Shown piece by piece: positions 1 through 8,679 of a stretch of DNA of 64,000 nucleotides; the first letter of the stretch is position 1, and the number at the start of each line of letters is the position of its first letter. Origin of the DNA: Rhodospirillales bacterium (GTDB lineage: Bacteria > Pseudomonadota > Alphaproteobacteria > Micavibrionales > Micavibrionaceae); the NCBI GenBank assembly GCA_020638155.1, contig JACKJB010000005.1, positions 62,001 through 126,000 of the forward strand. The letters run 5' to 3'. The notes under the pieces are model-generated. The model made no database searches. It saw only the letters and a list, made by a program, of their open reading frames with translations, and was not told where the DNA came from. The position numbers and the translations under genes are program-made.

Positions 1-97
1 AAATTTCGCAAATGCAGCATTGAAGGTGAAAAGCATCGCCAATCCCCGCCCTTTCCTGCTATATCCATACTGACATGATCTGTGTTTGGAGGACATC

Positions 98-364
98 ATG
101 AAAATAACATTTGATATCAACTGTACGCCCGAAGAGGCCCGCCGTTTTATGGGATTGCCGGATTTGACGCCGATGCAGGATAAAATCCTGAAAGAGATGG
201 AAAACAAGATGCTTGAGAATATGCGTTCGCTTGAGCCGGAAACATTCATGAAAACCTGGATGCCATTGACGCTTGAAAACTGGACTGAAATGCAAAAACT
301 GTTCTGGGCGCAAATGGGGATCGAGCCAGCCAAGGCCGCGCCGCGGAAAAAGACCGGCAGCTAA
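98..364 (+). CDS. DUF6489 family small protein
   Basis: An 88-residue soluble acidic protein of unknown function. The opening MKITFDINCTPEEARRFMG matches the DUF6489 family, which I know from Alphaproteobacteria. The start at 98 is preferred over an upstream in-frame codon because GGAGGA at 88-93 sits five bases before it. The protein is short, helix-rich, with no signal peptide or membrane segment, and ends in a basic Lys/Arg tail. It precedes mnmE by about 40 bases on the same strand and may be cotranscribed with it. Family assignment is by recognition of the N-terminal motif; no biochemical role can be inferred. Confidence 0.8.
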   Translation: MKITFDINCTPEEARRFMGLPDLTPMQDKILKEMENKMLENMRSLEPETFMKTWMPLTLENWTEMQKLFWAQMGIEPAKAAPRKKTGS

Positions 365-403
365 ATCTTGCAATCTATATAGTTTTGACCCTATATCATC
401 GTT

Positions 404-1756
404 ATGACAATAAATGACACGATCTATGCGCTGGCAACGCCGCCCGGTAAAGGGGGGGTTGCTGTTGTCCGTGTCTCTGGCGTGCGGGCAAAAAATAGTC
501 TTATGGCAATAGCTGGACGGAGTCTCCCGTCGCCGCGCGCCACAAGATTCTGTAAAATTATGAATCCTGTTTCACGTGAAACAATTGACCGCGGGCTGGT
601 GATCTATTTCCGGAGTCCGGCGAGTTTCACCGGTGAGGATGTTGCCGAGTACCATCTGCATGGCGGCGTTGCTGTCGTTCGGGCGCTTTTGGACGTTCTT
701 GCGGATCAGGACGGGCACAGGCTGGCTGCGCCGGGCGAGTTTACCCGCCGGGCGTTTGAAAATGGCAAAATTGATTTGACCGAAGCCGAAGCCGTGGCCG
801 ACCTGATCGACGCCGAAACGGCGCTGCAGCGCAGCCAGGCCTTGACCCAGCTGGAGGGCGGTTTGTCCGCGATTTATAATCGCTGGCGGGATGCGTTGAA
901 AAAAGCGCTGGCGTATCTTGAGGCCGATCTCGAATTCCCTGACGAAGATATGCCGGAGGGGGTCGCGCCGGAGGTGGTGCCGATTCTTGAAAATTTATGT
1001 TCGGAAATGGCGGCGCATCTTGATGATAACCGCCGGGGGGAGCGCCTGCGCGACGGGATAAAAATTGCCGTGATCGGCGCGCCGAATGCCGGGAAATCGT
1101 CCCTGGTTAATGTGCTGGCCCGGCGGGATGTGGCGATTGTTTCCGAGCATGCCGGGACCACGCGGGATGTTATTGAAGTCCATCTTGATCTGGGCGGTTA
1201 TCCTGTCATTTTATCCGATACGGCCGGGCTGCGGCCGGAGCAGCTCGGGCAGGGGGCGCAGGACCAGATTGAGGGTGAGGGTATCCGCCGGGCGATCCGC
1301 CGGGCGGAAGAGGCGGATATCCGGATTCTGCTTTTTGATGCCAGTGCCGCCGGGACGATGGATTCGCACACGCTGGCGCTCAAAAATGACTCCGCGCTGG
1401 TCGTTTTTAATAAAGTGGATAAGGGTGTGGAAAAGTCTGCCCATAACTATGAGGGCGAATCGGTGCATATCTCTGCACAGAGCGGGGAAGGGCTTTCTGC
1501 CCTGATCGATCTGTTGGCGGCGCGTATTGATGTTTTGATCGGGCGGCAGGAAACCCCGTCTTTAACCCGTGCCCGGCATCGCGAAGCGTTGCAGGATTGC
1601 CGTGATGCGCTGGTCCGCGCTTTTGCCGCGCCGCTGCCCGAACTGGTCGCCGAAGATGTGCGGCTTGCCATTCGCCAGCTTGGGCGGATTACCGGGCGCG
1701 TGGATGTCGAAGATTTGCTCGATGTGATCTTCAAGGATTTCTGTATCGGAAAATGA
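404..1756 (+). CDS. mnmE: tRNA uridine-5-carboxymethylaminomethyl(34) synthesis GTPase MnmE
   Basis: MnmE (TrmE) acts with MnmG to install the cmnm5 group on U34 of certain tRNAs, using GTP and methylene-tetrahydrofolate. The 450-residue length is normal. The N-terminal folate-binding domain comes first, then helices enclosing a Ras-like G domain: G1 GAPNAGKSS (about 225-233), G3 DTAG (272-275) and G4 NKVD (336-339). The C-terminus is the conserved FCIGK, with its invariant cysteine. MnmG follows 64 bases downstream on the same strand, the classic pairing. A perfect parS site lies inside the gene, encoding P55 to T60. Confidence 0.97.
   Translation: MTINDTIYALATPPGKGGVAVVRVSGVRAKNSLMAIAGRSLPSPRATRFCKIMNPVSRETIDRGLVIYFRSPASFTGEDVAEYHLHGGVAVVRALLDVLADQDGHRLAAPGEFTRRAFENGKIDLTEAEAVADLIDAETALQRSQALTQLEGGLSAIYNRWRDALKKALAYLEADLEFPDEDMPEGVAPEVVPILENLCSEMAAHLDDNRRGERLRDGIKIAVIGAPNAGKSSLVNVLARRDVAIVSEHAGTTRDVIEVHLDLGGYPVILSDTAGLRPEQLGQGAQDQIEGEGIRRAIRRAEEADIRILLFDASAAGTMDSHTLALKNDSALVVFNKVDKGVEKSAHNYEGESVHISAQSGEGLSALIDLLAARIDVLIGRQETPSLTRARHREALQDCRDALVRAFAAPLPELVAEDVRLAIRQLGRITGRVDVEDLLDVIFKDFCIGK
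568..583. promoter_or_regulatory. parS: parS centromere site within mnmE
   Basis: The perfect 16-bp palindrome TGTTTCACGTGAAACA equals the conserved bacterial parS consensus bound by ParB. It lies 3.8 kb upstream of parA, inside mnmE, where it encodes the VSRET part of the protein. An identical copy lies in rsmG. Confidence 0.93.
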
Positions 1757-1820
1757 TGGCCGATCAGGGTTTTAGTCTAAAAAACTGGCATTTTTACCTG
1801 TCTTTATTATATAACAGCGC

Positions 1821-3701
1821 ATGATTAAATCTTTCGATGTCATTGTGGTTGGCGGCGGTCACGCCGGATGCGAAGCGGCTGCTGCTGCGGCGCGGATGGG
1901 CGCGTCCACGGCGCTGCTGACTCACCGGCTGGATACGATCGGCGCGATGTCCTGTAACCCAGCGATTGGGGGGCTGGGTAAAGGTCATCTGGTGCGCGAG
2001 ATCGATGCGCTGGACGGGGTGATGGGCCGGGTGATCGACCGGGCCGGGATCCAGTACCGGATGCTTAATGCCTCCAAAGGCCCTGCCGTCCGGGGACCAC
2101 GCGCGCAAGCGGACCGCAAGCTTTATAAGCAGGCGATGCAGGATATCCTGGGTGCCTATCCGAATTTAACCCTGGTTCAGGGCGCGGCAGACGATCTGAT
2201 CCTCGATGATAACGGGGCGATTGCCGGGCTGAGGACGCTGGACGGGGCGGAGTATCAATGCCGGGCCGTGGTTCTGACGACCGGGACGTTCCTGCGCGGA
2301 ATTATTCACCGGGGCGAAGAAACCACGCCCGCCGGGCGGGTGGGCGAAGCGCCGACGATCGGGCTTGCGGAAACGCTGGAGCGGCTGCAATTTCCGCTCG
2401 GGCGGCTGAAAACCGGGACGCCGCCCCGGCTTGACGGGCGCACGATCGACTGGACGGTCCTGGAAGAGCAGCCGGGCGATCATCCGCCGGTGCCGTTTTC
2501 CTTTATGACCGATAAGGTTACCGTGCCGCAGATCCCATGTCATATCACCTATACCAACCCGGAAACGCATCAGGCGATTGCCGATAATATCGACCGCGCG
2601 CCGATGTATTCCGGGCAAATCAAGAGTTCCGGGCCGCGTTATTGCCCGTCAATCGAGGATAAAATCATGCGCTTCCGGGATAAGGAGCGGCACCAGATTT
2701 TCCTTGAGCCGGAAGGGCTGGACGATCATACGGTTTATCCTAACGGAATTTCGACCTCGCTGCCGATCGATGTACAGGCGGCGCTTTTGAAAACGATTCC
2801 GGGTCTTGAAAATACCGCGGTCCTGGAGTGGGGCTATGCGATTGAATATGATTATTGCGACCCGCGCGACCTGAAATCCACGCTTGAAAGCCGCCGCTTG
2901 CCGGGACTTTATATGGCCGGGCAGATTAACGGGACGACCGGTTACGAAGAGGCGGCGGCGCAAGGGCTGATGGCCGGGATTAACGCCGCCCTGCAGGCGG
3001 GGAGCGCGGCGCAGGATGTGCCGATATTCACGCTCGACCGGGCGGAAGCCTATATTGGGGTCTTGATTGATGATTTGATTACCCGCGGGGCGCCGGAACC
3101 ATACCGGATGTTTACCAGCCGGGCGGAATACCGTCTGCGCCTGCGCGCCGATAATGCCGACCAGCGTTTGACCCCGCGCGGGCTGGATATTGGCTGTATC
3201 GGCCCGGCGCGCCAGAAAGTCTGGGGCGCAAAAGCGGATTCATTGGCGGCCGGCCGGGCGCTGGTGCAGGAGATCCAGGCGACCCCGAATGAGCTGGCCG
3301 CGCAGGGGCTTAAGATTAACCAGGACGGGGTGCGCCGCTCGGCGTTCACGCTTTTGGGGTATCCGACGATCGACTGGGCGGATTTATGCCGGGTCTGGCC
3401 GGAATTGGACGCGATCCCGCCGTCTGTGGTTGAGCAGATTGAGTGCGATGCGCTATATGCCGGGTATATGGATCGTCATGAGGCCGATATCGCCGCTTTC
3501 CGCAAGGATGAGGCGCTGGCCTTGCCCGAAGACCTTGATTACGGCCAGATTGGCAGCCTGTCCAATGAGGTGCGGCAAAAGCTCGAGCAGGCCAGGCCGG
3601 CAACGCTCGGCGCGGCAAGCCGTATTCCCGGTGTGACGCCGTCCGCGGTGGTCGCGCTGCTGCGGTTCGTGAAACGGGGCGGGGCACGGGATGCTGCCTG
3701 A
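1821..3701 (+). CDS. mnmG: tRNA uridine-5-carboxymethylaminomethyl(34) synthesis FAD enzyme MnmG
   Basis: MnmG (GidA) is the FAD- and NADH-dependent partner of MnmE in wobble-uridine modification. The protein is 626 residues, the usual length. The N-terminus carries the dinucleotide-binding motif GGGHAGCE at residues 11-18, followed by the family signatures GGLGKGHLVREIDALDG and TGTPPRLDGRTIDW, and a C-terminal helical domain that in the family contacts MnmE and tRNA. It lies directly after mnmE and its last 11 bases overlap the start of rsmG, indicating one transcriptional unit. Confidence 0.97.
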   Translation: MIKSFDVIVVGGGHAGCEAAAAAARMGASTALLTHRLDTIGAMSCNPAIGGLGKGHLVREIDALDGVMGRVIDRAGIQYRMLNASKGPAVRGPRAQADRKLYKQAMQDILGAYPNLTLVQGAADDLILDDNGAIAGLRTLDGAEYQCRAVVLTTGTFLRGIIHRGEETTPAGRVGEAPTIGLAETLERLQFPLGRLKTGTPPRLDGRTIDWTVLEEQPGDHPPVPFSFMTDKVTVPQIPCHITYTNPETHQAIADNIDRAPMYSGQIKSSGPRYCPSIEDKIMRFRDKERHQIFLEPEGLDDHTVYPNGISTSLPIDVQAALLKTIPGLENTAVLEWGYAIEYDYCDPRDLKSTLESRRLPGLYMAGQINGTTGYEEAAAQGLMAGINAALQAGSAAQDVPIFTLDRAEAYIGVLIDDLITRGAPEPYRMFTSRAEYRLRLRADNADQRLTPRGLDIGCIGPARQKVWGAKADSLAAGRALVQEIQATPNELAAQGLKINQDGVRRSAFTLLGYPTIDWADLCRVWPELDAIPPSVVEQIECDALYAGYMDRHEADIAAFRKDEALALPEDLDYGQIGSLSNEVRQKLEQARPATLGAASRIPGVTPSAVVALLRFVKRGGARDAA

Positions 3702-4284
3702 GGATTCGCGGCAAAAACTCAAACAATATCTCGCGCTGTTGCGCAAATGGCAGTGCTCGATCAATCTGGTCAGCCCGGCGACACTCGATCACGCCTGGGA
3801 GCGGCATTTTGAGGATTCGCTCCAGCTTGCCGCCCTGATTCCCGAAGAAGCCGTTTTGTTTGATCTGGGGTGCGGTGCAGGGTTCCCCGGATTGGTGCTG
3901 GCGATTGCGCGGCCGGACATTAAAGTGACCCTGATTGAATCTGATACAAAGAAATGCACATTTTTATCCACTGTTTCACGTGAAACAATGACCCCTGTAA
4001 GCGTCGTGAATCAGCGGATCGAATCGGCGGTTACAGATTCAATCCCCACTATTATCACCGCGAGGGCGTTGGCATCACTGGATAAGTTGCTCGGCTATGT
4101 GATGCCGTGGGCGAAAGCGAATCCTGATCTGGTCTTGTTGTTTTTAAAGGGGCGGCAGGCGGCGGACGAAGTGACGGATGCGCTGCGTTTATATGATTTC
4201 ACCTATGAGATGGTTCCGAGCCGTACCGATTCAGAAGCCCAGATTGTCAGAATCAGCAATCTTCGCGAAAAGTCAGATGGTTAG
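3691..4284 (+). CDS. rsmG: 16S rRNA (guanine(527)-N7)-methyltransferase RsmG
   Basis: RsmG (GidB) methylates N7 of G527 in 16S rRNA using S-adenosylmethionine. The 197-residue protein has the SAM-binding loop FDLGCGAGFPG at 57-67 and the acidic residue of the following strand (IES). It begins inside the 3' end of mnmG (11-base overlap), a common arrangement that suggests translational coupling. A second perfect parS site lies at 3972-3987 and encodes VSRET here, as in mnmE. parA begins about 78 bases downstream. Confidence 0.95.
   Translation: MLPEDSRQKLKQYLALLRKWQCSINLVSPATLDHAWERHFEDSLQLAALIPEEAVLFDLGCGAGFPGLVLAIARPDIKVTLIESDTKKCTFLSTVSRETMTPVSVVNQRIESAVTDSIPTIITARALASLDKLLGYVMPWAKANPDLVLLFLKGRQAADEVTDALRLYDFTYEMVPSRTDSEAQIVRISNLREKSDG
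3972..3987. promoter_or_regulatory. parS: parS centromere site within rsmG
   Basis: Second perfect copy of TGTTTCACGTGAAACA, about 375 bases upstream of parA. It encodes the same pentapeptide frame (VSRET) as the copy in mnmE. Two perfect sites within 3.5 kb of parAB strongly suggest the segregation locus near the origin. Confidence 0.93.
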
Positions 4285-4362
4285 AGGCTTTTCCTTGACC
4301 TGTGGTCGATAAATCGACATGATAGGGACCGTTCCCCGAACCCGTATTTATTGAGAGTGCAT

Positions 4363-5229
4363 ATGACCGAATATCCCTCACGCTACCCGTTTACGACGAA
4401 AAAGCCGGAATTGAAAAATGGCGGCATTAGTGTCTCCAGGACCCCGCGTATCTTTGCGATCGCGAACCAGAAGGGCGGTGTGGGGAAAACCACGACATCG
4501 ATTAATCTTGCGACGGCGATGTGTGCGGTCGGGAAAAAAGTGCTGCTGGTTGATCTTGACCCGCAGGGCAACGCTTCGACCGGGCTTGGGGTGAAGCGCT
4601 CCAGCCTGCAAAAGAGCATGTATGACGTGCTGTTCGGTGAGGCGCATGTGCTGGATGTGATCCAGCAAACCAAAGTGCCGGGGCTGTCGGTTGCGCCGTC
4701 TTCTGTTCACCTGTCCGGGGCGGAACTGGAGCTGGTGACGGCGGAGCGCCGGGAATACCGGCTGCGCGAATCGCTGCGGACGCCGTTGCCGTATGATTAC
4801 ATCATTATGGATTGCCCGCCTTCGCTGAACCTTTTGACGCTGAATGCCCTGGTTTGCGCCGATTCGGTGGTTGTGCCGCTGCAATGTGAATTTTATGCGC
4901 TGGAAGGGCTGAGTCATCTTGTGAAGACGATCGAGCGGGTGAAAAAGCACTATAACGAGACGCTGGATATCCATGGCGTGGTGCTGACGATGTATGACAA
5001 ACGCAATAATCTGTCCGGTATGGTCGCGAATGATGTCCGCGATTATTTTGGCGATAAGGTCTATAAAACCGTGATTCCGCGCAATGTCCGTGTGTCCGAG
5101 GCGCCGTCTTTCGGCCTGCCGGCGATTGTCTATGACATGCGCTGCCCTGGGGCGCAGGCCTATATCCACCTGGCCAGCGAAGTGCTGCGCCGCGAGCGGA
5201 AAATGATGCGGGCGCACGAGGCCGCTTAA
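4363..5229 (+). CDS. parA: Chromosome partitioning ATPase ParA
   Basis: ParA is the deviant Walker ATPase that binds nucleoid DNA and moves ParB-parS complexes during origin segregation. The Walker A motif KGGVGKTT lies at about 37-44 counting from the chosen ATG, followed by DLDPQGNAS (A') and MDCPPS (Walker B). Length from the ATG at 4363 is 288 residues; in-frame TTG and GTG codons just upstream are alternatives. An N-terminal extension of about 30 residues precedes the core, longer than in minimal ParA proteins. parB follows 24 bases downstream. Confidence 0.95.
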   Translation: MTEYPSRYPFTTKKPELKNGGISVSRTPRIFAIANQKGGVGKTTTSINLATAMCAVGKKVLLVDLDPQGNASTGLGVKRSSLQKSMYDVLFGEAHVLDVIQQTKVPGLSVAPSSVHLSGAELELVTAERREYRLRESLRTPLPYDYIIMDCPPSLNLLTLNALVCADSVVVPLQCEFYALEGLSHLVKTIERVKKHYNETLDIHGVVLTMYDKRNNLSGMVANDVRDYFGDKVYKTVIPRNVRVSEAPSFGLPAIVYDMRCPGAQAYIHLASEVLRRERKMMRAHEAA

Positions 5230-5253
5230 AGATTAATCCCTATATCTGTGTGA

Positions 5254-6201
5254 GTGACGATGAGCGATGAGATGAAAAGCGATGTGAAGCCCGATCCGAA
5301 AAAGCGGGGTTTGGGCCGCGGCCTGAACGCGCTGTTTGAAGATGAAGAGGGGATTTACCCGCAGGCCGATCCGCAAGGGCATACGCCGGGGACGGCGCGC
5401 CTGATGGTCGGGGTTGACCAGCTGGAGCCGGGGACGTACCAGCCGCGCCGCAAATTTTCTGATGAGAGCATTAACGAGCTGGCCGAATCGATCGCCGTGC
5501 ACGGGGTTTTGCAGCCGCTGATCGTGCGGCAGAAGCCCGGATTTGACGGGACATATGAGATTATCGCCGGGGAGCGCCGTTGGCGCGCGTCGCAAAAGGC
5601 GCAGCTTCATGAAGTGCCGGTGATCGTTAAGGAACTTGATGACGGGCAGGCTTTGGAAATCGCCCTGATCGAGAATTTGCAGCGCGAAGATTTGAACCCG
5701 GTCGAAGAAGCGCTCGGCTACCAGCAACTGATCGAGGAATTCGGCCATACGCAGGAAAAGGCCGCCGCGGTGCTCGGTAAAAGCCGCAGCCATGTCGCGA
5801 ATATGATCCGGTTGCTGAGCCTGCCGCGCAAGGTCATGGATATGGTGCGGGACGGCAAGCTGAGCGCCGGGCACGCCCGGACGCTGGTGACGGCGGAAAA
5901 CCCGGAAGAACTGGCAAATATCATTGTTTCTCAAGGGCTTAGTGTTCGTGAGGCCGAGCGCCTAGCCGCTGATAAAAGCGGGCGGACGCCGGGCAAGCGC
6001 AAATCCGGCTCTAAGGCCGAAAAAGATGTTGATACGCTGGCGCTGGAAGATGAAATTACCAACGCGCTGGGCATGAAAGTCAGCATCGATGTGAAGGGGC
6101 AGGGCACCGGCGCGCTGAAAATCCGCTTCGAAACGCTCGATCAGCTTGATGATCTGTTGCACCGTTTATCCCATTTCCCGGGACGGCAGCAGGCGGGGTG
6201 A
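5254..6201 (+). CDS. parB: Chromosome partitioning protein ParB
   Basis: ParB is the CTP-dependent DNA clamp that loads at parS and activates ParA. The 315-residue protein has the N-terminal ParA-contacting motif RGLGRGLNALF (about 18-28), the CTP-binding motif GERRWRA (106-112), the conserved ENLQREDLNPVEEA stretch, a helix-turn-helix around AAAVLGKSRSHVANMI, a Lys/Arg-rich linker and a C-terminal dimerisation domain. Start is GTG 5254 or the in-frame ATG at 5260. Its targets, two perfect parS sites, are in this window. Confidence 0.95.
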   Translation: MTMSDEMKSDVKPDPKKRGLGRGLNALFEDEEGIYPQADPQGHTPGTARLMVGVDQLEPGTYQPRRKFSDESINELAESIAVHGVLQPLIVRQKPGFDGTYEIIAGERRWRASQKAQLHEVPVIVKELDDGQALEIALIENLQREDLNPVEEALGYQQLIEEFGHTQEKAAAVLGKSRSHVANMIRLLSLPRKVMDMVRDGKLSAGHARTLVTAENPEELANIIVSQGLSVREAERLAADKSGRTPGKRKSGSKAEKDVDTLALEDEITNALGMKVSIDVKGQGTGALKIRFETLDQLDDLLHRLSHFPGRQQAG

Positions 6202-6262
6202 TTTAGGGCTTGGGGACGTAATGGGTATTGTGTCCCGTATCATATAACTGGTGTTTTTAAAT

Positions 6263-6544
6263 ATGCATTTTATAGCTTTTTGGACTCTTGTAGAAAACTA
6301 TATTGAGCGCGAAACTGTAAAGCAATTTGCCGGATATGGCTTGATATTAGGATTTTCATCTTGGATTATCTGTTTTCTAATTTTTCCTGTAATTTCTGTG
6401 TGGCCGGATATAGATAATTTCCTTTGGCTTATGATTCCTTTTTTTAGTCTTCATTTGCTACCGATCACAAGCCTTATCGGAAGTGCGTTGGGGTATTTAG
6501 TGGGGGTCGGTGTTTCAATTCTCAAAAAGACATCTAAAGAATAA
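6263..6544 (+). CDS. Small two-helix membrane protein, unassigned
   Basis: A 93-residue hydrophobic protein with two likely transmembrane stretches, roughly residues 26-46 and 54-84, and a short basic C-terminal tail (KKTSKE). I do not recognise a family. The coding sequence and the following 100 bases are visibly AT-richer than parB and use many A/T-ending codons, which suggests recent acquisition or relaxed selection. The start could also be GTG 6251. No clear ribosome-binding site is seen, so expression is uncertain. Confidence 0.5.
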   Translation: MHFIAFWTLVENYIERETVKQFAGYGLILGFSSWIICFLIFPVISVWPDIDNFLWLMIPFFSLHLLPITSLIGSALGYLVGVGVSILKKTSKE

Positions 6545-6650
6545 ACCTTACCCTCAAATGTGCTAAAGAGAATTTCAAAAGATAGCCATAGATAAGATCG
6601 CATCAGTAGCAAGATGGTTATTTTGTCTTTGAGACTAGCTTTTCGCGTAA

Positions 6651-8357
6651 TTACAGCCCGCTGATATTCTGGTCTTTGGGCCAGGTGACTTTCCAGCCGA
6701 GTTTTATGTCGGTTTTCTGGCTGGCCTGTAGGTCCTTGACCCATTGCAGGACGCCTTTTTTGTTATGGATGTCTTCGGTGTAGCCGGGAGTGGTGGAGTC
6801 TTTGAGAAGCTCCACTTTGATGTCTTCGTGGCGCGCGACCGGGATTGATTCGGTGAGCGCGAGTTTCACCGGGGTCTGGCGTAGATTGTGGATGGTGGTG
6901 ATGTAGCGCTGCTCTTTCACGCGGTCGCGGCCGAGGATGCCGCTATCGCCGCTTTCTTCCTTGAGGGTTTCGCGGCGAACTTCGATCTGGTCGTCGATGC
7001 CGTAGAACAAATCGTATTCCTTGCCGGGGCGCAGGAGCGGCAGGCTGTTTTGACCGACATAAGCGCCATCGCGGAACAAATTGACCTGGCCGGGCAGGAT
7101 CGGGCTTTCGCCTTTGAGCGTGGCATGCGCGACGAGGTAGGCTTCGGTGCTGAGCTGCGGTTTCACGTGGATTTGCAGTTCGTTATCGGCTTCAAACGTG
7201 CCGATCAGCAATTTGCTTTCCGTGCCGTCGGCCAGCACGTCGCTGGGGCCGGGGATGCGGTATTCGGTGGTGAAGCCACCGCTATCTATCTTGGCGGTTT
7301 GTATAGTTTGGCGTTGCCGCTCTTCCTGACTACGGCGCCAGCTCTCTAGCGGGTCTTTATCAGAGACCGCGTCTGCCATTTCCGTTTCCATCGGGGAAGC
7401 GGACATAACCATATTTTGGGCAACAGCGCCGAAATCAGCGCGGGCGCCGCTGGTTTTTTGGGCGTACGCTTTTGAAATATCGACCCACATGGGTTGCAGC
7501 GGTGGTAGGGAAGTACCCCTTTGCGGGCGGGCGGTGGACAGGCTTAAGGCGATATCGCTCCAGTCCTCGCCGGTGCGCTGGGTGACGGCACCGTACTGGA
7601 TGATTTCCAGCGCGCCGGTTTTGGTGTCGAGCCGGGCATCATAGACCGGTCGCCATGTGGCGTTCGGCATCTGGTAGCTTAAAGAGAGTGTCAGTTTTGT
7701 GCTGCCGGGGGCTTCGACGGGCAGGGCGATTTGGTAGGTTTGTCTGTTGCCGGTGCGGAGCTGGCCTAAATCCTGTTGCAGTTTGACGAGCTGTTCGTTG
7801 ATGCTGCGCTGCTGTAACTGTTTGGTCACTAATGATTTCTCGATTTCCTCGATGGCGGTGCCGATAGTTCCGGCGGCGCTGTCCCATTGTTCGGGCTTCA
7901 GGTTAAAATCGGCCAGCTCTTCGCGTGTACGTTCCCCCGCATTGCTGAGCAGCTGGTCGTAGAATTTGCTTTTTTTCTGTAGCGCGCGGCTTTCGGCGGC
8001 GATGACCAGTATTTTATCCTGAAGCGCGCGGATCTGGTCGTTGATTTCCTTTTCACGCGGATTGACGAGGTCGGCATCATTGATGGCTTTATGGCTGAGC
8101 GCGCCGAGCGTCACGGCGGCGGTGCCTGCGCCTTCCACCCGCAGGGAATCCGGGAACAGGGCGATCGGCATATTTTCAAACAGCACCGTATGTGCGCCTG
8201 CCGGGATATCGATGGTCGCCGTACGTGTGATGGTGGCGCGGTCCTGGAAAACGGTGGCGGCGGTGATCGCGCTTTCCGCTTTTAATTCAAGGGCGTTAGC
8301 GGTGAACGGTTGAACAATGACTATAAGTCCGGTGAGGAGGGCGAGGGCTGTACGCAT
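6651..8357 (-). CDS. DUF4139 domain-containing protein (MuiA-like), exported
   Basis: An exported protein of about 568 residues starting at ATG 8357, preceded by an AGGGAG site. A signal peptide (MRTALALLTGLIVIVQ, cut near ANA-LE) is followed by a DUF4140-type beta domain (FQDRATITRTATIDIPAG), a coiled coil (about residues 75-175, NPREKEINDQIRALQDK onward), and a C-terminal DUF4139 domain with the YDARLDTKTGALEI region. The architecture matches the so-called mucoidy-inhibitor MuiA family, whose function is not firmly known. It is divergent from the small membrane protein at 8443. Confidence 0.85.
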   Translation of the reverse strand: MRTALALLTGLIVIVQPFTANALELKAESAITAATVFQDRATITRTATIDIPAGAHTVLFENMPIALFPDSLRVEGAGTAAVTLGALSHKAINDADLVNPREKEINDQIRALQDKILVIAAESRALQKKSKFYDQLLSNAGERTREELADFNLKPEQWDSAAGTIGTAIEEIEKSLVTKQLQQRSINEQLVKLQQDLGQLRTGNRQTYQIALPVEAPGSTKLTLSLSYQMPNATWRPVYDARLDTKTGALEIIQYGAVTQRTGEDWSDIALSLSTARPQRGTSLPPLQPMWVDISKAYAQKTSGARADFGAVAQNMVMSASPMETEMADAVSDKDPLESWRRSQEERQRQTIQTAKIDSGGFTTEYRIPGPSDVLADGTESKLLIGTFEADNELQIHVKPQLSTEAYLVAHATLKGESPILPGQVNLFRDGAYVGQNSLPLLRPGKEYDLFYGIDDQIEVRRETLKEESGDSGILGRDRVKEQRYITTIHNLRQTPVKLALTESIPVARHEDIKVELLKDSTTPGYTEDIHNKKGVLQWVKDLQASQKTDIKLGWKVTWPKDQNISGL

Positions 8358-8442
8358 GAAAGGGCTCCCTTTATGATGAAGATTTGCCAGCAGGGCCCAA
8401 TAACGATAGCATAATAGGAGAGAAGCGAAAGGCGGAAATATC

Positions 8443-8679
8443 ATGGGACGATTTATTTATTATGCGGCCTGCGTCGTAAATGTGCTGGCAGTCGCCGGGC
8501 TGGTGTTCGCCCTGACACAGGCGCGCAGCAGTGAGGTTTTTTTATTGGGGGCCTGCCTGATCCCGCCTGTTCTGGCGCTTTTCGCGCTTTATGAGCGGCC
8601 CGGACCGGCAGAGCGGAAGCTGGCGCAGCAGGTGCGGCTGGCGCGGTTGAAGAAAGAGCTGGAAGAGCTGGCAAAATGA
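8443..8679 (+). CDS. Small membrane protein, unassigned
   Basis: A 78-residue protein with two hydrophobic stretches (about residues 5-26 and 32-48) followed by a charged helical tail ending LKKELEELAK. It starts at ATG 8443, only 85 bases from the oppositely oriented DUF4139 gene, so the two share a promoter region. It ends one base before the stop codon of the convergent holA gene. No known family is recognised; the topology suggests an inner-membrane protein with a cytoplasmic coiled tail. Confidence 0.6.
   Translation: MGRFIYYAACVVNVLAVAGLVFALTQARSSEVFLLGACLIPPVLALFALYERPGPAERKLAQQVRLARLKKELEELAK

Noticed and set aside
4378..5217. Long antisense frame across parA
   Set aside because: It is His/Arg/Gln-rich and mirrors the coding bias of parA; no ribosome site or family.
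7153..7172. Half-parS-like sequence GGTTTCACGTGGA
   Set aside because: Only one half matches; the other half (TGAAACA) is missing, so it is not counted as a parS site.
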